Positions 27,709-36,467 of a stretch of 64,000 nt of DNA are shown in pieces. The DNA lies in the NCBI RefSeq assembly GCF_031582885.1, contig NZ_CP133988.1, positions 186,001-250,000 on the forward strand, written 5' to 3'. How positions within the stretch are numbered: position 1 is the first letter of the stretch; each line of letters begins with the position of its first letter. A program made the translations under genes and the position numbers. The notes below the pieces were generated by a model. The model was not told where the DNA came from. It saw only the letters and a program-made list of their open reading frames with translations, and searched no databases. This DNA comes from Streptococcus parasanguinis. GTDB lineage: Bacteria > Bacillota > Bacilli > Lactobacillales > Streptococcaceae.

Positions 27709-29928
27709 CTAGCCGTTGGTACGCTTAACAGAGTACACCTCCGGCACACTCTTAATCTTATCCACAACCGTTGTCAACATAGACAAGTTTGGAATCCCAA
27801 AGGAAATGTGGATATTGGCAAATTTCATATCTTTGGTTGGTTGGGCATTGACGGTTGAGACCATCTTAGCTGTATTGGAGAGGACTTGGAGTACATCGTT
27901 CAGAAGTCCGGCACGGTTGAGACCGTAAATATCGATGTGAGCAATGTAGTCCTTGGTCGTATTGTTATCTTCCCATTCTACATCGATCAAGCGTTGCTCG
28001 TAGTTGTCTTGAGCTCGGAGGTTCATACAGTCCTGACGGTGAATGGCAACACCGCGTCCTTTGGTGATGTAGCCGACGATTTCATCACCTGGAACTGGAT
28101 TACAACACTTAGCAATCCGAATCAAGAGTCCAGAAGCACCTTGGATAACCACGCCACCTTCGTGACGGACCTTCAGGGTGTCTTTTTTATTTTCAACCTT
28201 GACCTCGCCACCTTTGACTAGCTCTTCTGCTTCTGCGCGTGCCTTAGCCCGCTCTTCTTCCCGGCGTTCATCCTCCGTCAAGCGGTTAAAGATGGTAATA
28301 GCCCCAATCTCTCCAAAACCAATCGCCGCAAACAAGGCTTCTTCTGTCTTATAGCTTGATTTTTGTAGCACTTTGTCCATGTGCTTTTTGTTCATGAACT
28401 TATTGGCTACCAAGTCATGCTCGTGGAATTGGGCCATCAAGAGGTCCCGACCACGGTTAATCGACAATTCCTTGTCTTGATTTTTAAAGAACTGACGAAT
28501 CTTGTTGCGCGCCTTGCTAGTTTTAACAAGTGTCAGCCAGTCACGGCTCGGACCAAAGGAGTTGGCGTTGGTGATAATCTCCACCTGGTCTCCCGTCCGA
28601 AGTTTGGTATTGAGGGGCACCATCCGGCCGTTGACCTTGGCACCAATCGCTTTTTCCCCAACCTTGGTGTGGATTTCATAAGCAAAATCGATCGGTCCAG
28701 AATCTTTCGGAAGCGAGCGCACGGTTCCATCTGGTGTGAAGACGTAAATCTCTTCTGCCAAGATGTCTTCTTTTACATTTTCAACAAATTCTTTAGCATC
28801 GCCTGACTGGTCTTGGAGTTCCATCATCTCCTTAATCCAGTTCATCCCAATAGCCGATTCCTTGCTGTTGACTTGACCCTTGATTCCTTTTTTATAGGCC
28901 CAGTGAGCCGCAACCCCGTACTCAGCAACCTCATGCATTTCCTTGGTTCGGATCTGGAACTCAATCGGTCCTTTAGGGCCGTATACAGTCGTATGGATGG
29001 ACTGATAGCCATTGGCCTTCCTGTTGGCAATATAGTCCTTAAATCGACCCGGCATTGGCTTCCAGAGCTCATGGATATAGCCCAGCATGGCATAAACATC
29101 ACTTGGAGTGTCCAGGATGCAGCGGATGGCAATCAAGTCATAGATTTCATCGAAGCGTTTCTTCTTATCCTGCATTTTGCGATAGATCGAATAGATATGC
29201 TTTGGTCGACCATAAATTTTCCCATGCAGATGGCGTTCCCCAGCATAGGTCTCGATCTTGTGGACAACCTCTTCGACCAACTCTTCTCGCTCGCGACGTT
29301 TTTCCTTCATCATATGAGAAATCTTGTAGAATTCTGTCTCATTCAAATAACGGAAAGACAAATCCTCCAGTTCCCATTTGACGCTGGAAATCCCGAGACG
29401 GTGGGCGAGTGGCGCATAGATCTCCATGGTCTCACGCGAAATGCGCTCTTGCTTATCCTTGCGCAAATGCTTGAGGGTACGCATATTATGCAAGCGGTCT
29501 GCCAATTTGACCAAAATGACACGAATATCTTGAGACATGGCCATGAGCATCTTGCGATGGTTTTCCGCCAACTGCTCTTCATGGGACTTGTACTTGACCT
29601 TCCCGAGCTTGGTCACCCCATCGACAATCACGCGCACATCATGACCAAATTCGCGCTCTAAATCATCTAAAGTCGCATCCGTATCTTCCACGACATCATG
29701 CAAAAAGCCGCAGGCGACCGTCACAGCATCCAGTTTCAGCTTGGCAAGGATCCCTGCTACTTGAATTGGGTGGATGATATAAGGCTCGCCAGACTGACGG
29801 AATTGCCCATTATGGCAATCAACCGCATAGACCAAAGCCTTTTGCACAAAAGCAACATCTTCAGGTGATAAATATTTTTTTGTAAGGGCAACGACTTGGT
29901 CCCCTGTTAAATTCTCTTCTTTCGGCAT
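27709..29928 (-). CDS. relA: Bifunctional (p)ppGpp synthetase/hydrolase (RelA/SpoT homologue)
   Basis: A 739-residue stringent-response enzyme. The N-terminal HD hydrolase has H53 and H77-D78 (GFLHDVVEDTDAT). The synthetase domain follows (about 200-340; YIANRKANGYQSIHTTVYGP), then TGS (DGTVRSLPKDSGPIDFAYEIHTKVG), a zinc-finger/CC region (IAKCCNPVPGDEIVGYITKGRG) and a C-terminal ACT domain. Both activities appear intact. Confidence 0.97.
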   Translation of the reverse strand: MPKEENLTGDQVVALTKKYLSPEDVAFVQKALVYAVDCHNGQFRQSGEPYIIHPIQVAGILAKLKLDAVTVACGFLHDVVEDTDATLDDLEREFGHDVRVIVDGVTKLGKVKYKSHEEQLAENHRKMLMAMSQDIRVILVKLADRLHNMRTLKHLRKDKQERISRETMEIYAPLAHRLGISSVKWELEDLSFRYLNETEFYKISHMMKEKRREREELVEEVVHKIETYAGERHLHGKIYGRPKHIYSIYRKMQDKKKRFDEIYDLIAIRCILDTPSDVYAMLGYIHELWKPMPGRFKDYIANRKANGYQSIHTTVYGPKGPIEFQIRTKEMHEVAEYGVAAHWAYKKGIKGQVNSKESAIGMNWIKEMMELQDQSGDAKEFVENVKEDILAEEIYVFTPDGTVRSLPKDSGPIDFAYEIHTKVGEKAIGAKVNGRMVPLNTKLRTGDQVEIITNANSFGPSRDWLTLVKTSKARNKIRQFFKNQDKELSINRGRDLLMAQFHEHDLVANKFMNKKHMDKVLQKSSYKTEEALFAAIGFGEIGAITIFNRLTEDERREEERAKARAEAEELVKGGEVKVENKKDTLKVRHEGGVVIQGASGLLIRIAKCCNPVPGDEIVGYITKGRGVAIHRQDCMNLRAQDNYEQRLIDVEWEDNNTTKDYIAHIDIYGLNRAGLLNDVLQVLSNTAKMVSTVNAQPTKDMKFANIHISFGIPNLSMLTTVVDKIKSVPEVYSVKRTNG

Positions 29929-30063
29929 GTATTTTCTCCAGTTTCTTGGATACTATTTTAACACTTTTAGAAGCAGATGGGAACCAATGAAGCTACTTTA
30001 ATATACGGATACTTCTCGAAGATCATTCTGGGATCCACCTTGCTTTCATCATTCTTGTAAAAA

Positions 30064-30096
30064 AACTAACGAAGCGATTCCTTCACTTCGTTAGTT
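30064..30096 (-). terminator. rsmE terminator overlapping its stop codon
   Basis: AACTAACGAAG / CTTCGTTAGTT stem; on the minus strand it is followed by a TTTTT run. Its upper arm contains the rsmE stop codon. Confidence 0.75.
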
Positions 30097-30834
30097 CATT
30101 AATTCTGTGACAACACTCACGGCGCTGAGAGCGTAGAGTGGAGCTGTTTCTGCTCGAAGTATGCGAGGCCCAAGTCCTGCAAGGACTGCTCCTTTAGCTG
30201 TAAAACTTTTAATTTCTGCAGGGGATAAACCGCCCTCTGGTCCAAAGATAAAGAGTAGTTTACATCCAGCTTCTAAGCCTGTCAGCGACTGAATCAGAGC
30301 GGCCGCCTCGCCTTCTTTAGCTGACTCTTCATAGGCCACCACGATCCGGTCAAACTGGTCGAACTGAGCCAGAAAGTCTGCCTTTTTCTCAAAAAGGGTA
30401 ATGCTTGGGACCAGATTTCGCTTACTCTGCTCGGCTGCTCCGAGGGCGATTTTTTCTAGTTTCTCGACCTTTTTACCCAATTTCTTGCCGTCCCACTTAG
30501 CAACGGACCAGTCTGCAGGGAAGGCCCAGATTTGGCTGGCACCGAGTTCCGTTACTTTCTGAGTGATGAACTCGAGCTTGTCTCCCTTGGGAAAGCCTGA
30601 TGCGATGGTCACTTGGACTGGCAGTTCCACATTGTCAGCTAATTCCTCGATTAGCTCCAACTTACGGGCTTCTACATTTACCACGCGCGCCAAACGCTTG
30701 ATCCCATCATCAAAGACCAAAGTCACCTCATCATCTTCTTTTAAGCGCATGACCTGAAACATGTGCTTGCTGGTCTCCTTGTCCTCTATGGTGACAGGTG
30801 AGCTAGCCAAACCTTTTACAAAATACTGCTGCAT
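30091..30834 (-). CDS. rsmE: 16S rRNA m3U1498 methyltransferase
   Basis: About 247 residues from the ATG at 30834 (RBS GGAGGCTAGC). SPOUT-fold SAM enzyme: the knot motifs are LFIFGPEGGLSPAEI and LGPRILRAETAPLYALS. It methylates U1498 of 16S rRNA. One base separates it from the prmA stop, so the two are co-transcribed. Confidence 0.95.
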   Translation of the reverse strand: MQQYFVKGLASSPVTIEDKETSKHMFQVMRLKEDDEVTLVFDDGIKRLARVVNVEARKLELIEELADNVELPVQVTIASGFPKGDKLEFITQKVTELGASQIWAFPADWSVAKWDGKKLGKKVEKLEKIALGAAEQSKRNLVPSITLFEKKADFLAQFDQFDRIVVAYEESAKEGEAAALIQSLTGLEAGCKLLFIFGPEGGLSPAEIKSFTAKGAVLAGLGPRILRAETAPLYALSAVSVVTELMN

Positions 30835-30835
30835 G

Positions 30836-31789
30836 CTAGCCTCCAATCACACCGGAGATATCCTTGGTCTTCTTGAAGACGCAGGCATTCCATTCCCCTT
30901 GGATCATGTGGGTTTCAAGGAAAAATCCAGCTGACTCAGCCGACTCACGCACCATGTCCCACTTGTCCTTGATAATGCCACTCATGATGAGATAACCTTC
31001 GTCCTTGACCAAGCGATAAGCATCATCTGTCAGATGGATAAGGATATCCGCCAAAATATTGGCTACGATGACATCCGCCTCAATCTCTACGCCTTTAAGC
31101 AAATCGCCTGGGGCTACATGGATGTTTTCCATACCAGGATTGAGCTCAATATTTTCCTGAGCCACACGAACCGCTACATCATCTAGGTCATAGGCAAAGA
31201 TTTCCTTGGAACCTAGAAGTGAGCTAGCAATAGAAAGGACGCCTGAACCTGTCCCCACATCCAGCACTGTTTCGCCACCGCGAAGGACCTGCTCCAAGGC
31301 AAAGAGGCTCATCTTGGTTGTCGGGTGGGTTCCTGTTCCAAAGGCCATACCAGGATCCAGCTTGATAATCTTTTCTCCAGCAGTCGCTTCATAGTCTGTC
31401 CATGACGGCACGATAGTCAAGTCATGGGTAATGCGAGCTGGTTCATAGTACTTCTTCCAGTTGTCTGCCCAGTCTTCCTCAGCCAAGGCAGTCGTGCCCG
31501 TCTTGACCTCTCCTAGATCCATAAAATCCGTCAATTCTGCTAAGCGAGCCTGCAAATCCGCTTCAACCGCTGCTACATCAACCGTTTCCGGGTAGTAGGC
31601 CGTCACCACGATTTCTTCTTGCTGCTCGACCTCAGGAAAAATCTCACCAAAGCGGTCGACATTTCCCACATAGTCCATACTGTCTTCAATCGCAACCCCT
31701 TGGGCGCCTAACTCGATCAAGAGATTAGAGACCAGCTCTTCTCCCTCACGCTTCACTGTAACTTTTAACTCTTGCCATGTTTCCATCAT
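30836..31789 (-). CDS. prmA: Ribosomal protein L11 methyltransferase
   Basis: About 317 residues from the ATG pair at 31789/31786 ([15 protein letters not shown]), the normal PrmA length; the 5' extension of the reading frame is not supported. SAM motif I is [19 protein letters not shown], and [14 protein letters not shown] is the NPPY-like motif. No clear Shine-Dalgarno is seen. Confidence 0.95.
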   Translation of the reverse strand: MMETWQELKVTVKREGEELVSNLLIELGAQGVAIEDSMDYVGNVDRFGEIFPEVEQQEEIVVTAYYPETVDVAAVEADLQARLAELTDFMDLGEVKTGTTALAEEDWADNWKKYYEPARITHDLTIVPSWTDYEATAGEKIIKLDPGMAFGTGTHPTTKMSLFALEQVLRGGETVLDVGTGSGVLSIASSLLGSKEIFAYDLDDVAVRVAQENIELNPGMENIHVAPGDLLKGVEIEADVIVANILADILIHLTDDAYRLVKDEGYLIMSGIIKDKWDMVRESAESAGFFLETHMIQGEWNACVFKKTKDISGVIGG

Positions 31790-31923
31790 TAAGATACCAA
31801 GCCCGTAAAACACAAAGCCAAAATAGGACACTCTCTGAAGACACTTGTGTCTAAGAGAAGTTTATCTTTTTGGCACAGTGTTTAGGGCGGGTTCAGTTTA
31901 GAAATTTAACCGAACCATCCTTT

Positions 31924-32397
31924 CTATTTCTCTATCAATTTTTTCATGTAGACCATATCCATGCCTTCTTTTTCAGGCTCGATATGGGTTTGATGGTAGC
32001 CATTCTTCTCGTAGAACGCGACCATGCCTGCATCCTGTAACACCGTACACAAATCCCATTGTCTAACGGTTGAAAATTCCTCTTCTAGCAAGCGCAATCC
32101 TTCAGATCCATACCCTTTTCCTTGATAGGGAGGTAAAATCGCCGCTGTTCCCAACCAAGCATTTGTTAACTCTTCATTGGTCTGAATTCGCAAAAAACCA
32201 ATCTTGTCTTCGTTTTCTTTTACAAAGTAGTAATAGCTATTGGGCCGCTCAACTAATTTCCATTTGATTCGCTCGCGGTCCTCCAGATAAGGATCATACT
32301 CATCTTGGTATTTCTCATAGACCGCCTTAAAACTGGCTCTTTGAATCGTAATAATCGTTTCTAAATCTTCTGCTCTTGCTTTCTCAAGTGTTATCAT
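31924..32397 (-). CDS. GNAT-family N-acetyltransferase
   Basis: 157 residues with the GNAT acetyl-CoA motif A (LGTAAILPPYQGKGYGSEGLRLLEEEF; Q/R-x-x-G-x-G/A as Q-G-K-G-Y-G) and motif B (VAFYEKNGYHQTHIE). Substrate unknown. Its ATG overlaps the stop of the upstream NUDIX gene (ATGA), so the two were translated together. The NUDIX gene now carries a premature stop, which could reduce coupling. Confidence 0.88.
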   Translation of the reverse strand: MITLEKARAEDLETIITIQRASFKAVYEKYQDEYDPYLEDRERIKWKLVERPNSYYYFVKENEDKIGFLRIQTNEELTNAWLGTAAILPPYQGKGYGSEGLRLLEEEFSTVRQWDLCTVLQDAGMVAFYEKNGYHQTHIEPEKEGMDMVYMKKLIEK

Positions 32398-32834
32398 AAA
32401 CTTTCCTCCGCATAATCACGTACTCGTTCTTGCAATTGGGGAACAACTCGATCTGAAGTTAAAAACTCTTCAAAGCTCACTAACTTATAGCTCTGTCCTT
32501 CATCTCCAAAGTCAATGCGATCAAACTCTTCTTGGGCTAGATTGCCAACTAGAAAAACGAACTGTTTCGTCTCATCCAAGAGGCCAGGATAGATCCCAGA
32601 CCAGATTACGTCATCTTTCGACAGTTGGATATTTAATTCTTCATAGACTTCACGCGCTACGCACTCAAAGGGGGTCTCATCCTCTTCACGGCCACCGCCC
32701 GGTAACTCCCACAGATTAGGTCAGGGAATAGTCTCTTTATCATCACGCAAGATGGTCAAAATTTGCCCATCACAAATCAAGGCAATTTTACAACCCGTAA
32801 ATCCGAACCGTGCTTCTATGCAATCCTCAAGCAT
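32394..32834 (-). pseudogene. NUDIX hydrolase interrupted by one in-frame stop
   Basis: A 146-codon frame from the ATG at 32834, open except for TGA at 32721-32723 (codon 38). Upstream reads MLEDCIEARFGFTGCKIALI. Downstream the complete Nudix box follows at codons ~44-66 (GGGREEDETPFECVAREVYE, then EL), with the pattern Gx5Ex7REUxEE intact. The stop falls in IP*PNLWELPGGG, where related proteins usually have Trp (IPWPNLWELPGGG), so a single TGG to TGA change explains it. Read-through or restart inside the gene cannot be excluded. Confidence 0.88.
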
Positions 32835-32846
32835 GAGCTTTCTCTC

Positions 32847-33317
32847 CTAATATCTTGGATAGGGATAAAAGGTGCTTTCTTCTAGGCCAACTTTGCCTTC
32901 TTCAAAAACTTCTTGGTTCCAGACGATCTCAAAGCTCTCTGCTTCTTCGTCTGCCAAGAAATCCATGAGCTCATCCAAGGCCAGCTCGGCTGTATCTCGA
33001 AGGAAAGTCGCAAAATAGGCTAGAAACTCACGAGACAAGCCTTTTTTAGGCTCATAAGGAATCGCTGTTAAATAGGCATCTTCCTCCACATGAGACTTGG
33101 CTGGATTGTAGAAGAGCACGGCTTCTTCAAAGAAGATATCCTCATCAGATTCTTCGCCTGCTTCATCAACCAGGGCAACCCCTCCCGTATTCTGTGCTTC
33201 CAAGAGAAAAGCCACTTCTACCGCATGGTTTTTCTTATCCCAATTGATCTCAAAATCAAAAGGAAAAACCTTGTCCATCTCCTCTTCTAAAACATCCAAA
33301 AATCCGTATTTAGACAT
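32847..33317 (-). CDS. DUF3013-family protein
   Basis: 156 residues, very acidic (runs of E and D), no membrane span, C-terminus ESTFYPYPRY. It resembles the streptococcal/lactococcal DUF3013 family as I remember it. No function is known. First gene in a leftward cluster with the broken NUDIX gene (12 bp downstream) and the acetyltransferase, divergent from rarA. Confidence 0.78.
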   Translation of the reverse strand: MSKYGFLDVLEEEMDKVFPFDFEINWDKKNHAVEVAFLLEAQNTGGVALVDEAGEESDEDIFFEEAVLFYNPAKSHVEEDAYLTAIPYEPKKGLSREFLAYFATFLRDTAELALDELMDFLADEEAESFEIVWNQEVFEEGKVGLEESTFYPYPRY

Positions 33318-33431
33318 AGCGTCCTCTTTCTAATTTCCCACTCTTAGAGCGGAATATGATACAATAGTTACTACAATCTTACCATAAAAACCGCCTCTTT
33401 GAAAGGAGACAAAGCTAGAAAGGAGAAGGAA

Positions 33432-34703
33432 ATGCCCGACAATCTCGCACTCCGTATGCGACCACGAACGATCGATCAAGTCATCGGTCAACAGCACCTG
33501 GTTGGAGAAGGCAAAATCATTCGTCGCATGGTCGAGGCCAATCGTCTGTCCTCTATGATTCTCTATGGACCTCCGGGGATCGGAAAGACCAGTATTGCTT
33601 CTGCGATCGCAGGAACGACTAAGTATGCCTTTCGGACCTTTAATGCAACAGTTGACAGTAAAAAACGCCTACAAGAAATCGCAGAGGAGGCCAAATTTTC
33701 TGGTGGCTTGGTCCTGCTCTTGGACGAGATCCATCGCCTCGATAAAACCAAGCAAGATTTTCTCCTGCCTTTGCTCGAAAGTGGTCTTGTCATCATGATC
33801 GGTGCAACGACTGAAAATCCCTTTTTCTCTGTCACACCCGCTATTCGTAGCCGCGTACAAATCTTTGAGCTGGAACCGTTGACGACGGAGGAGGTCAAGC
33901 AAGCTCTAAAAACGGCGCTGGATGATCCCGACCGTGGCTTTGATTTTCCAGTCGTGCTCGATGAGGACGCTTTGGATTTCATCGCTACCTCAACCAATGG
34001 AGATCTTCGCTCTGCCTTTAATTCTCTCGATCTGGCGGTGCTGTCGACCTCTGAAAATGCAGAAGGAATTCGCCATATTACGCTAGAGATCATGGAAAAC
34101 AGTCTCCAGCGCAGCTACATCACCATGGACAAAGATGGAGACGGCCACTACGACGTGCTCTCTGCTCTGCAAAAATCTATCCGTGGTTCGGATGTCGATG
34201 CTAGTCTCCACTATGCCGCTCGTTTGATCGAAGCCGGAGATCTACCCAGCCTAGCTCGTCGCTTGACTGTCATCGCTTATGAGGATATCGGTCTGGCCAA
34301 TCCAGATGCGCAGATTCATACGGTAACAGCCCTTCAAGCAGCTGAGCGCATCGGCTTCCCTGAAGCACGCATTCTCATCGCCAACATCGTCATCGATCTA
34401 GCCCTTTCGCCAAAATCTAACTCAGCCTACGTTGCCATGGACAAGGCGCTGGCTGATCTTAGAAGTTCTGGCAACCTTCCTATTCCTCGCCACCTCCGCG
34501 ATGGTCATTATGCCGGAAGCAAGGAACTGGGAAATGCGCAAAACTATAAATACCCCCACAACTACCCTGGCAACTGGGTCAATCAGGACTACCTGCCAGA
34601 CAAGCTCAAACACGCCTCCTACTTTATTCCCAATGAAAATGGCAAGTACGAGCGTGCTCTCGGAGCCACCAAGGAGAAGATTGATCAATTTAAGAAAAAG
34701 TGA
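33432..34703 (+). CDS. rarA: Replication-associated recombination protein A (RarA/MgsA AAA+ ATPase)
   Basis: About 423 residues from the ATG at 33432 (MPDNLALRMRPRTIDQVIGQ, RBS AAGGAGAAGG); an upstream in-frame ATG lacks an RBS. AAA+ clamp-loader relative acting at stalled forks. Walker A is GPPGIGKTS, Walker B LLLDEIHR, sensor 1 IGATTENPFF, arginine finger region SRVQIFELEPL, and the C-terminal tetramerisation domain YKYPHNYPGNWVNQDYLPD. Confidence 0.95.
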   Translation: MPDNLALRMRPRTIDQVIGQQHLVGEGKIIRRMVEANRLSSMILYGPPGIGKTSIASAIAGTTKYAFRTFNATVDSKKRLQEIAEEAKFSGGLVLLLDEIHRLDKTKQDFLLPLLESGLVIMIGATTENPFFSVTPAIRSRVQIFELEPLTTEEVKQALKTALDDPDRGFDFPVVLDEDALDFIATSTNGDLRSAFNSLDLAVLSTSENAEGIRHITLEIMENSLQRSYITMDKDGDGHYDVLSALQKSIRGSDVDASLHYAARLIEAGDLPSLARRLTVIAYEDIGLANPDAQIHTVTALQAAERIGFPEARILIANIVIDLALSPKSNSAYVAMDKALADLRSSGNLPIPRHLRDGHYAGSKELGNAQNYKYPHNYPGNWVNQDYLPDKLKHASYFIPNENGKYERALGATKEKIDQFKKK

Positions 34704-34732
34704 CATCGGTTTCAAAAAATTGAGATTTTCCC

Positions 34733-34760
34733 TTGAAATATTTTCAAAATGTGGTATCAT
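34733..34760 (+). promoter_or_regulatory. Promoter of the 6S-like RNA
   Basis: TTGAAA (34733-34738), 16-bp spacer, TATCAT (34755-34760), about 10 bp before the predicted RNA 5' end. Confidence 0.55.
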
Positions 34761-34768
34761 ATACATAT

Positions 34769-34961
34769 AGAAACGCTGTGGTGTACGACTTCACACTTAA
34801 GTGTTGACCGACTATTTTTTGTATTATTAGGGAAACAAAAGACTTCTGGCAGTATGCAGGCCGTTTCACGCGGAAGCAGCTAAGTCAGAGCGAGTTGCCC
34901 ACCTGCTTAATTGCGCGGGTTCAATACAAATCGTGAAGTTTCGGCACCAATACAGCTTTTT
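34769..34961 (+). ncRNA. ssrS: 6S-like regulatory RNA
   Basis: A ~190-nt non-coding stretch with its own promoter whose two ends pair. GCTGT (34775-34779) pairs with ACAGC (34952-34956), then GGTG with CACC, and CGACTTCAC with GTGAAGTTTCG, followed by TTTTTATA as terminator. A long rod with an internal open region is the 6S RNA layout; 6S binds the housekeeping RNA polymerase and mimics an open promoter. A 6S gene near rarA and a tRNA is what I recall for mitis-group streptococci. Identification by structure and position; a different structured RNA is possible. Confidence 0.68.
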
Positions 34962-34967
34962 ATATTT

Positions 34968-35040
34968 GCCTCCTTAGCTCAGTTGGTAGAGCAGTAGACT
35001 CTTAATCTATGGGTCACAGGTTCGAGCCCTGTAGGGGGCA
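34968..35040 (+). tRNA. tRNA-Lys(CTT)
   Basis: 73-nt cloverleaf. Acceptor GCCTCCT/AGGGGGC, D-stem GCTC/GAGC, anticodon loop ACTCTTAAT with anticodon CTT, T-arm ACAGG-TTCGAGC-CCTGT, discriminator A; CCA is not encoded. Its 3' end is the attachment site for the integrated elements that follow: the end AGGGGGCA recurs four times downstream. Confidence 0.97.
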
Positions 35041-35143
35041 TCTAAATCAACAGGAAAAAGCCTTGATTTATAAGGCTTTTTTGCTTGTCTATAACTGATT
35101 TGCCCCATCATTTGCCCCACATTTTTTTATGAGCAATCTTTCC
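35033..35143 (+). repeat. Attachment-site repeat 1 (tRNA 3' end plus element left arm)
   Basis: From AGGGGGCA of the tRNA through a short terminator (AAAAAGCCTT / AAGGCTTTTTT) and two direct repeats of TTGCCCCA. The whole 111 bp recurs, apparently without change, at 40132-40242. Confidence 0.85.
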
Positions 35144-36266
35144 AAACATCTCTAATTTGATTAAATTCTTCAAAAATTTTCTCTTCTAAAGTGTGTCCAT
35201 ATACTTCTACTAACATTGAAATATCTCTATGCCCTAGAATTTTTGCAATAACTCCAAGGTCAAATCCTTTGTGCCAGAGGTGGCTTCCATAGGTATGACG
35301 TGCTCCTTTTGTCGTGATAATTGGATAAATATCTAATTCATTTAAAAGAACACTCAAAGCTTTATTGACACTTGCAATATCTGGTACCAAGTGAATATAT
35401 CCATAATGCTGAAAAATCATTTTATACCTATTCTTGATTCCTAGCTCTTTATTAGCCTTCTCCTGTTCAATTTTTAGGACTTGTAATATCTTAATACATT
35501 CTTCGTCTATCGGTACCATCCGAATAGACGTTTTATTTTTTGGAGGGACAAATTTATGAGAAAGGGTATTAAACCTCCTATATGTTTCTAGCAGTCCTCT
35601 GTCAAAGTCAACTTCATTCCAAGTTAACGCTATTAACTCTCCAAACCTCATGCCTGTTTTTAATAGAAAATAGACAATATAAGGAACAATTGAACGTTGG
35701 TAATCAAATTTTCTCTTTACTGCTAAAAGTAAATCCAGATAGTCCCTTTCTGTATGTAAATATTTCTCTTCTGTCATCTGTTGTTCTTTGGATGAAAATA
35801 ACTCGACATGTTGTGTAAAATCATCAATTAGAACTTTGTCGGCAATTGCCATTTGGATGCTCTGATGAATCCCAGTATTCAATCTACCAAGAAAATTTCT
35901 ACCAACTGTTTGCCCATACTTATTCATAATTCTTTGGTAGTCACTCGCACGAATTTGAGTGACTTTTTTATTTCCAAATAATCTTTCAATTGTGTTTTTA
36001 CGGAGAAGATATTTTCTCTTTGTCTCTTCCGACCTACTACTCGGAAGAATTTTTAGTTCAAGCCATTCTTGATACAGATCTACAAGAGAAATATCTCTAG
36101 AAATTCTTTTTCCTAAACGAAGTTCTTGCAGAATCGGTTCAGCTTCTGACTCTGCAAGTTTTTTTGTTTTAAAACCGCTATTATGAACAACAGTTTTTCC
36201 TTCGTTACGAATTTCATAGGTCCATAAATTACTATCTCCTCGCTTTCGATAACGAACACTTGCCAT
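35127..36266 (-). CDS. int: Tyrosine-type site-specific integrase
   Basis: 379 residues: an N-terminal AP2-like arm-binding domain (ASVRYRKRGDSNLWTYEIRNEGKT), a SAM-like core-binding domain (~60-165) and a C-terminal catalytic domain. Catalytic residues visible: Arg in KTGMRFGELIALTW, His/Arg in GARHTYGSHLW, His in LGHRDISM and the Tyr nucleophile in VEVYGHT. It lies directly beside the tRNA-Lys attachment site with its 3' end toward the tRNA. Its 3' end recurs truncated at 40220-40245. Confidence 0.95.
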   Translation of the reverse strand: MASVRYRKRGDSNLWTYEIRNEGKTVVHNSGFKTKKLAESEAEPILQELRLGKRISRDISLVDLYQEWLELKILPSSRSEETKRKYLLRKNTIERLFGNKKVTQIRASDYQRIMNKYGQTVGRNFLGRLNTGIHQSIQMAIADKVLIDDFTQHVELFSSKEQQMTEEKYLHTERDYLDLLLAVKRKFDYQRSIVPYIVYFLLKTGMRFGELIALTWNEVDFDRGLLETYRRFNTLSHKFVPPKNKTSIRMVPIDEECIKILQVLKIEQEKANKELGIKNRYKMIFQHYGYIHLVPDIASVNKALSVLLNELDIYPIITTKGARHTYGSHLWHKGFDLGVIAKILGHRDISMLVEVYGHTLEEKIFEEFNQIRDVWKDCS

Positions 36267-36267
36267 A

Positions 36268-36456
36268 TTACGCCACCTCAGTTCCTAGAATCTCATTTAC
36301 AACACTTTTTGGAACAACCATCAAACGTTTGCGATTATAAAATGTATAGCCTCGTGAGACAAGTAATTCTCTTGCCTGATGAATGATATCATTTGCTGTA
36401 TGAGGGCGATAGCCCATTTCAATTAATTCTTTGTTACTAATTAAATTATTGTCCAT
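36268..36456 (-). CDS. DUF3173 small protein (excisionase-like)
   Basis: 62 residues, one base upstream of the integrase gene. It matches the DUF3173 type found between integrase and relaxase genes of streptococcal integrative elements (ELIEMGYRPHTANDIIHQARELLVSRGYTFY...VVPKSVVNEILG). Likely a winged-helix-like DNA-binding recombination directionality factor; this is inference from position and size. Confidence 0.8.
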   Translation of the reverse strand: MDNNLISNKELIEMGYRPHTANDIIHQARELLVSRGYTFYNRKRLMVVPKSVVNEILGTEVA

Positions 36457-36467
36457 AGTTATCCTCC

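Noticed and set aside
28813-29661. 282-codon open frame on the plus strand
   Set aside because: Antisense to rel; no domain and no start signal.
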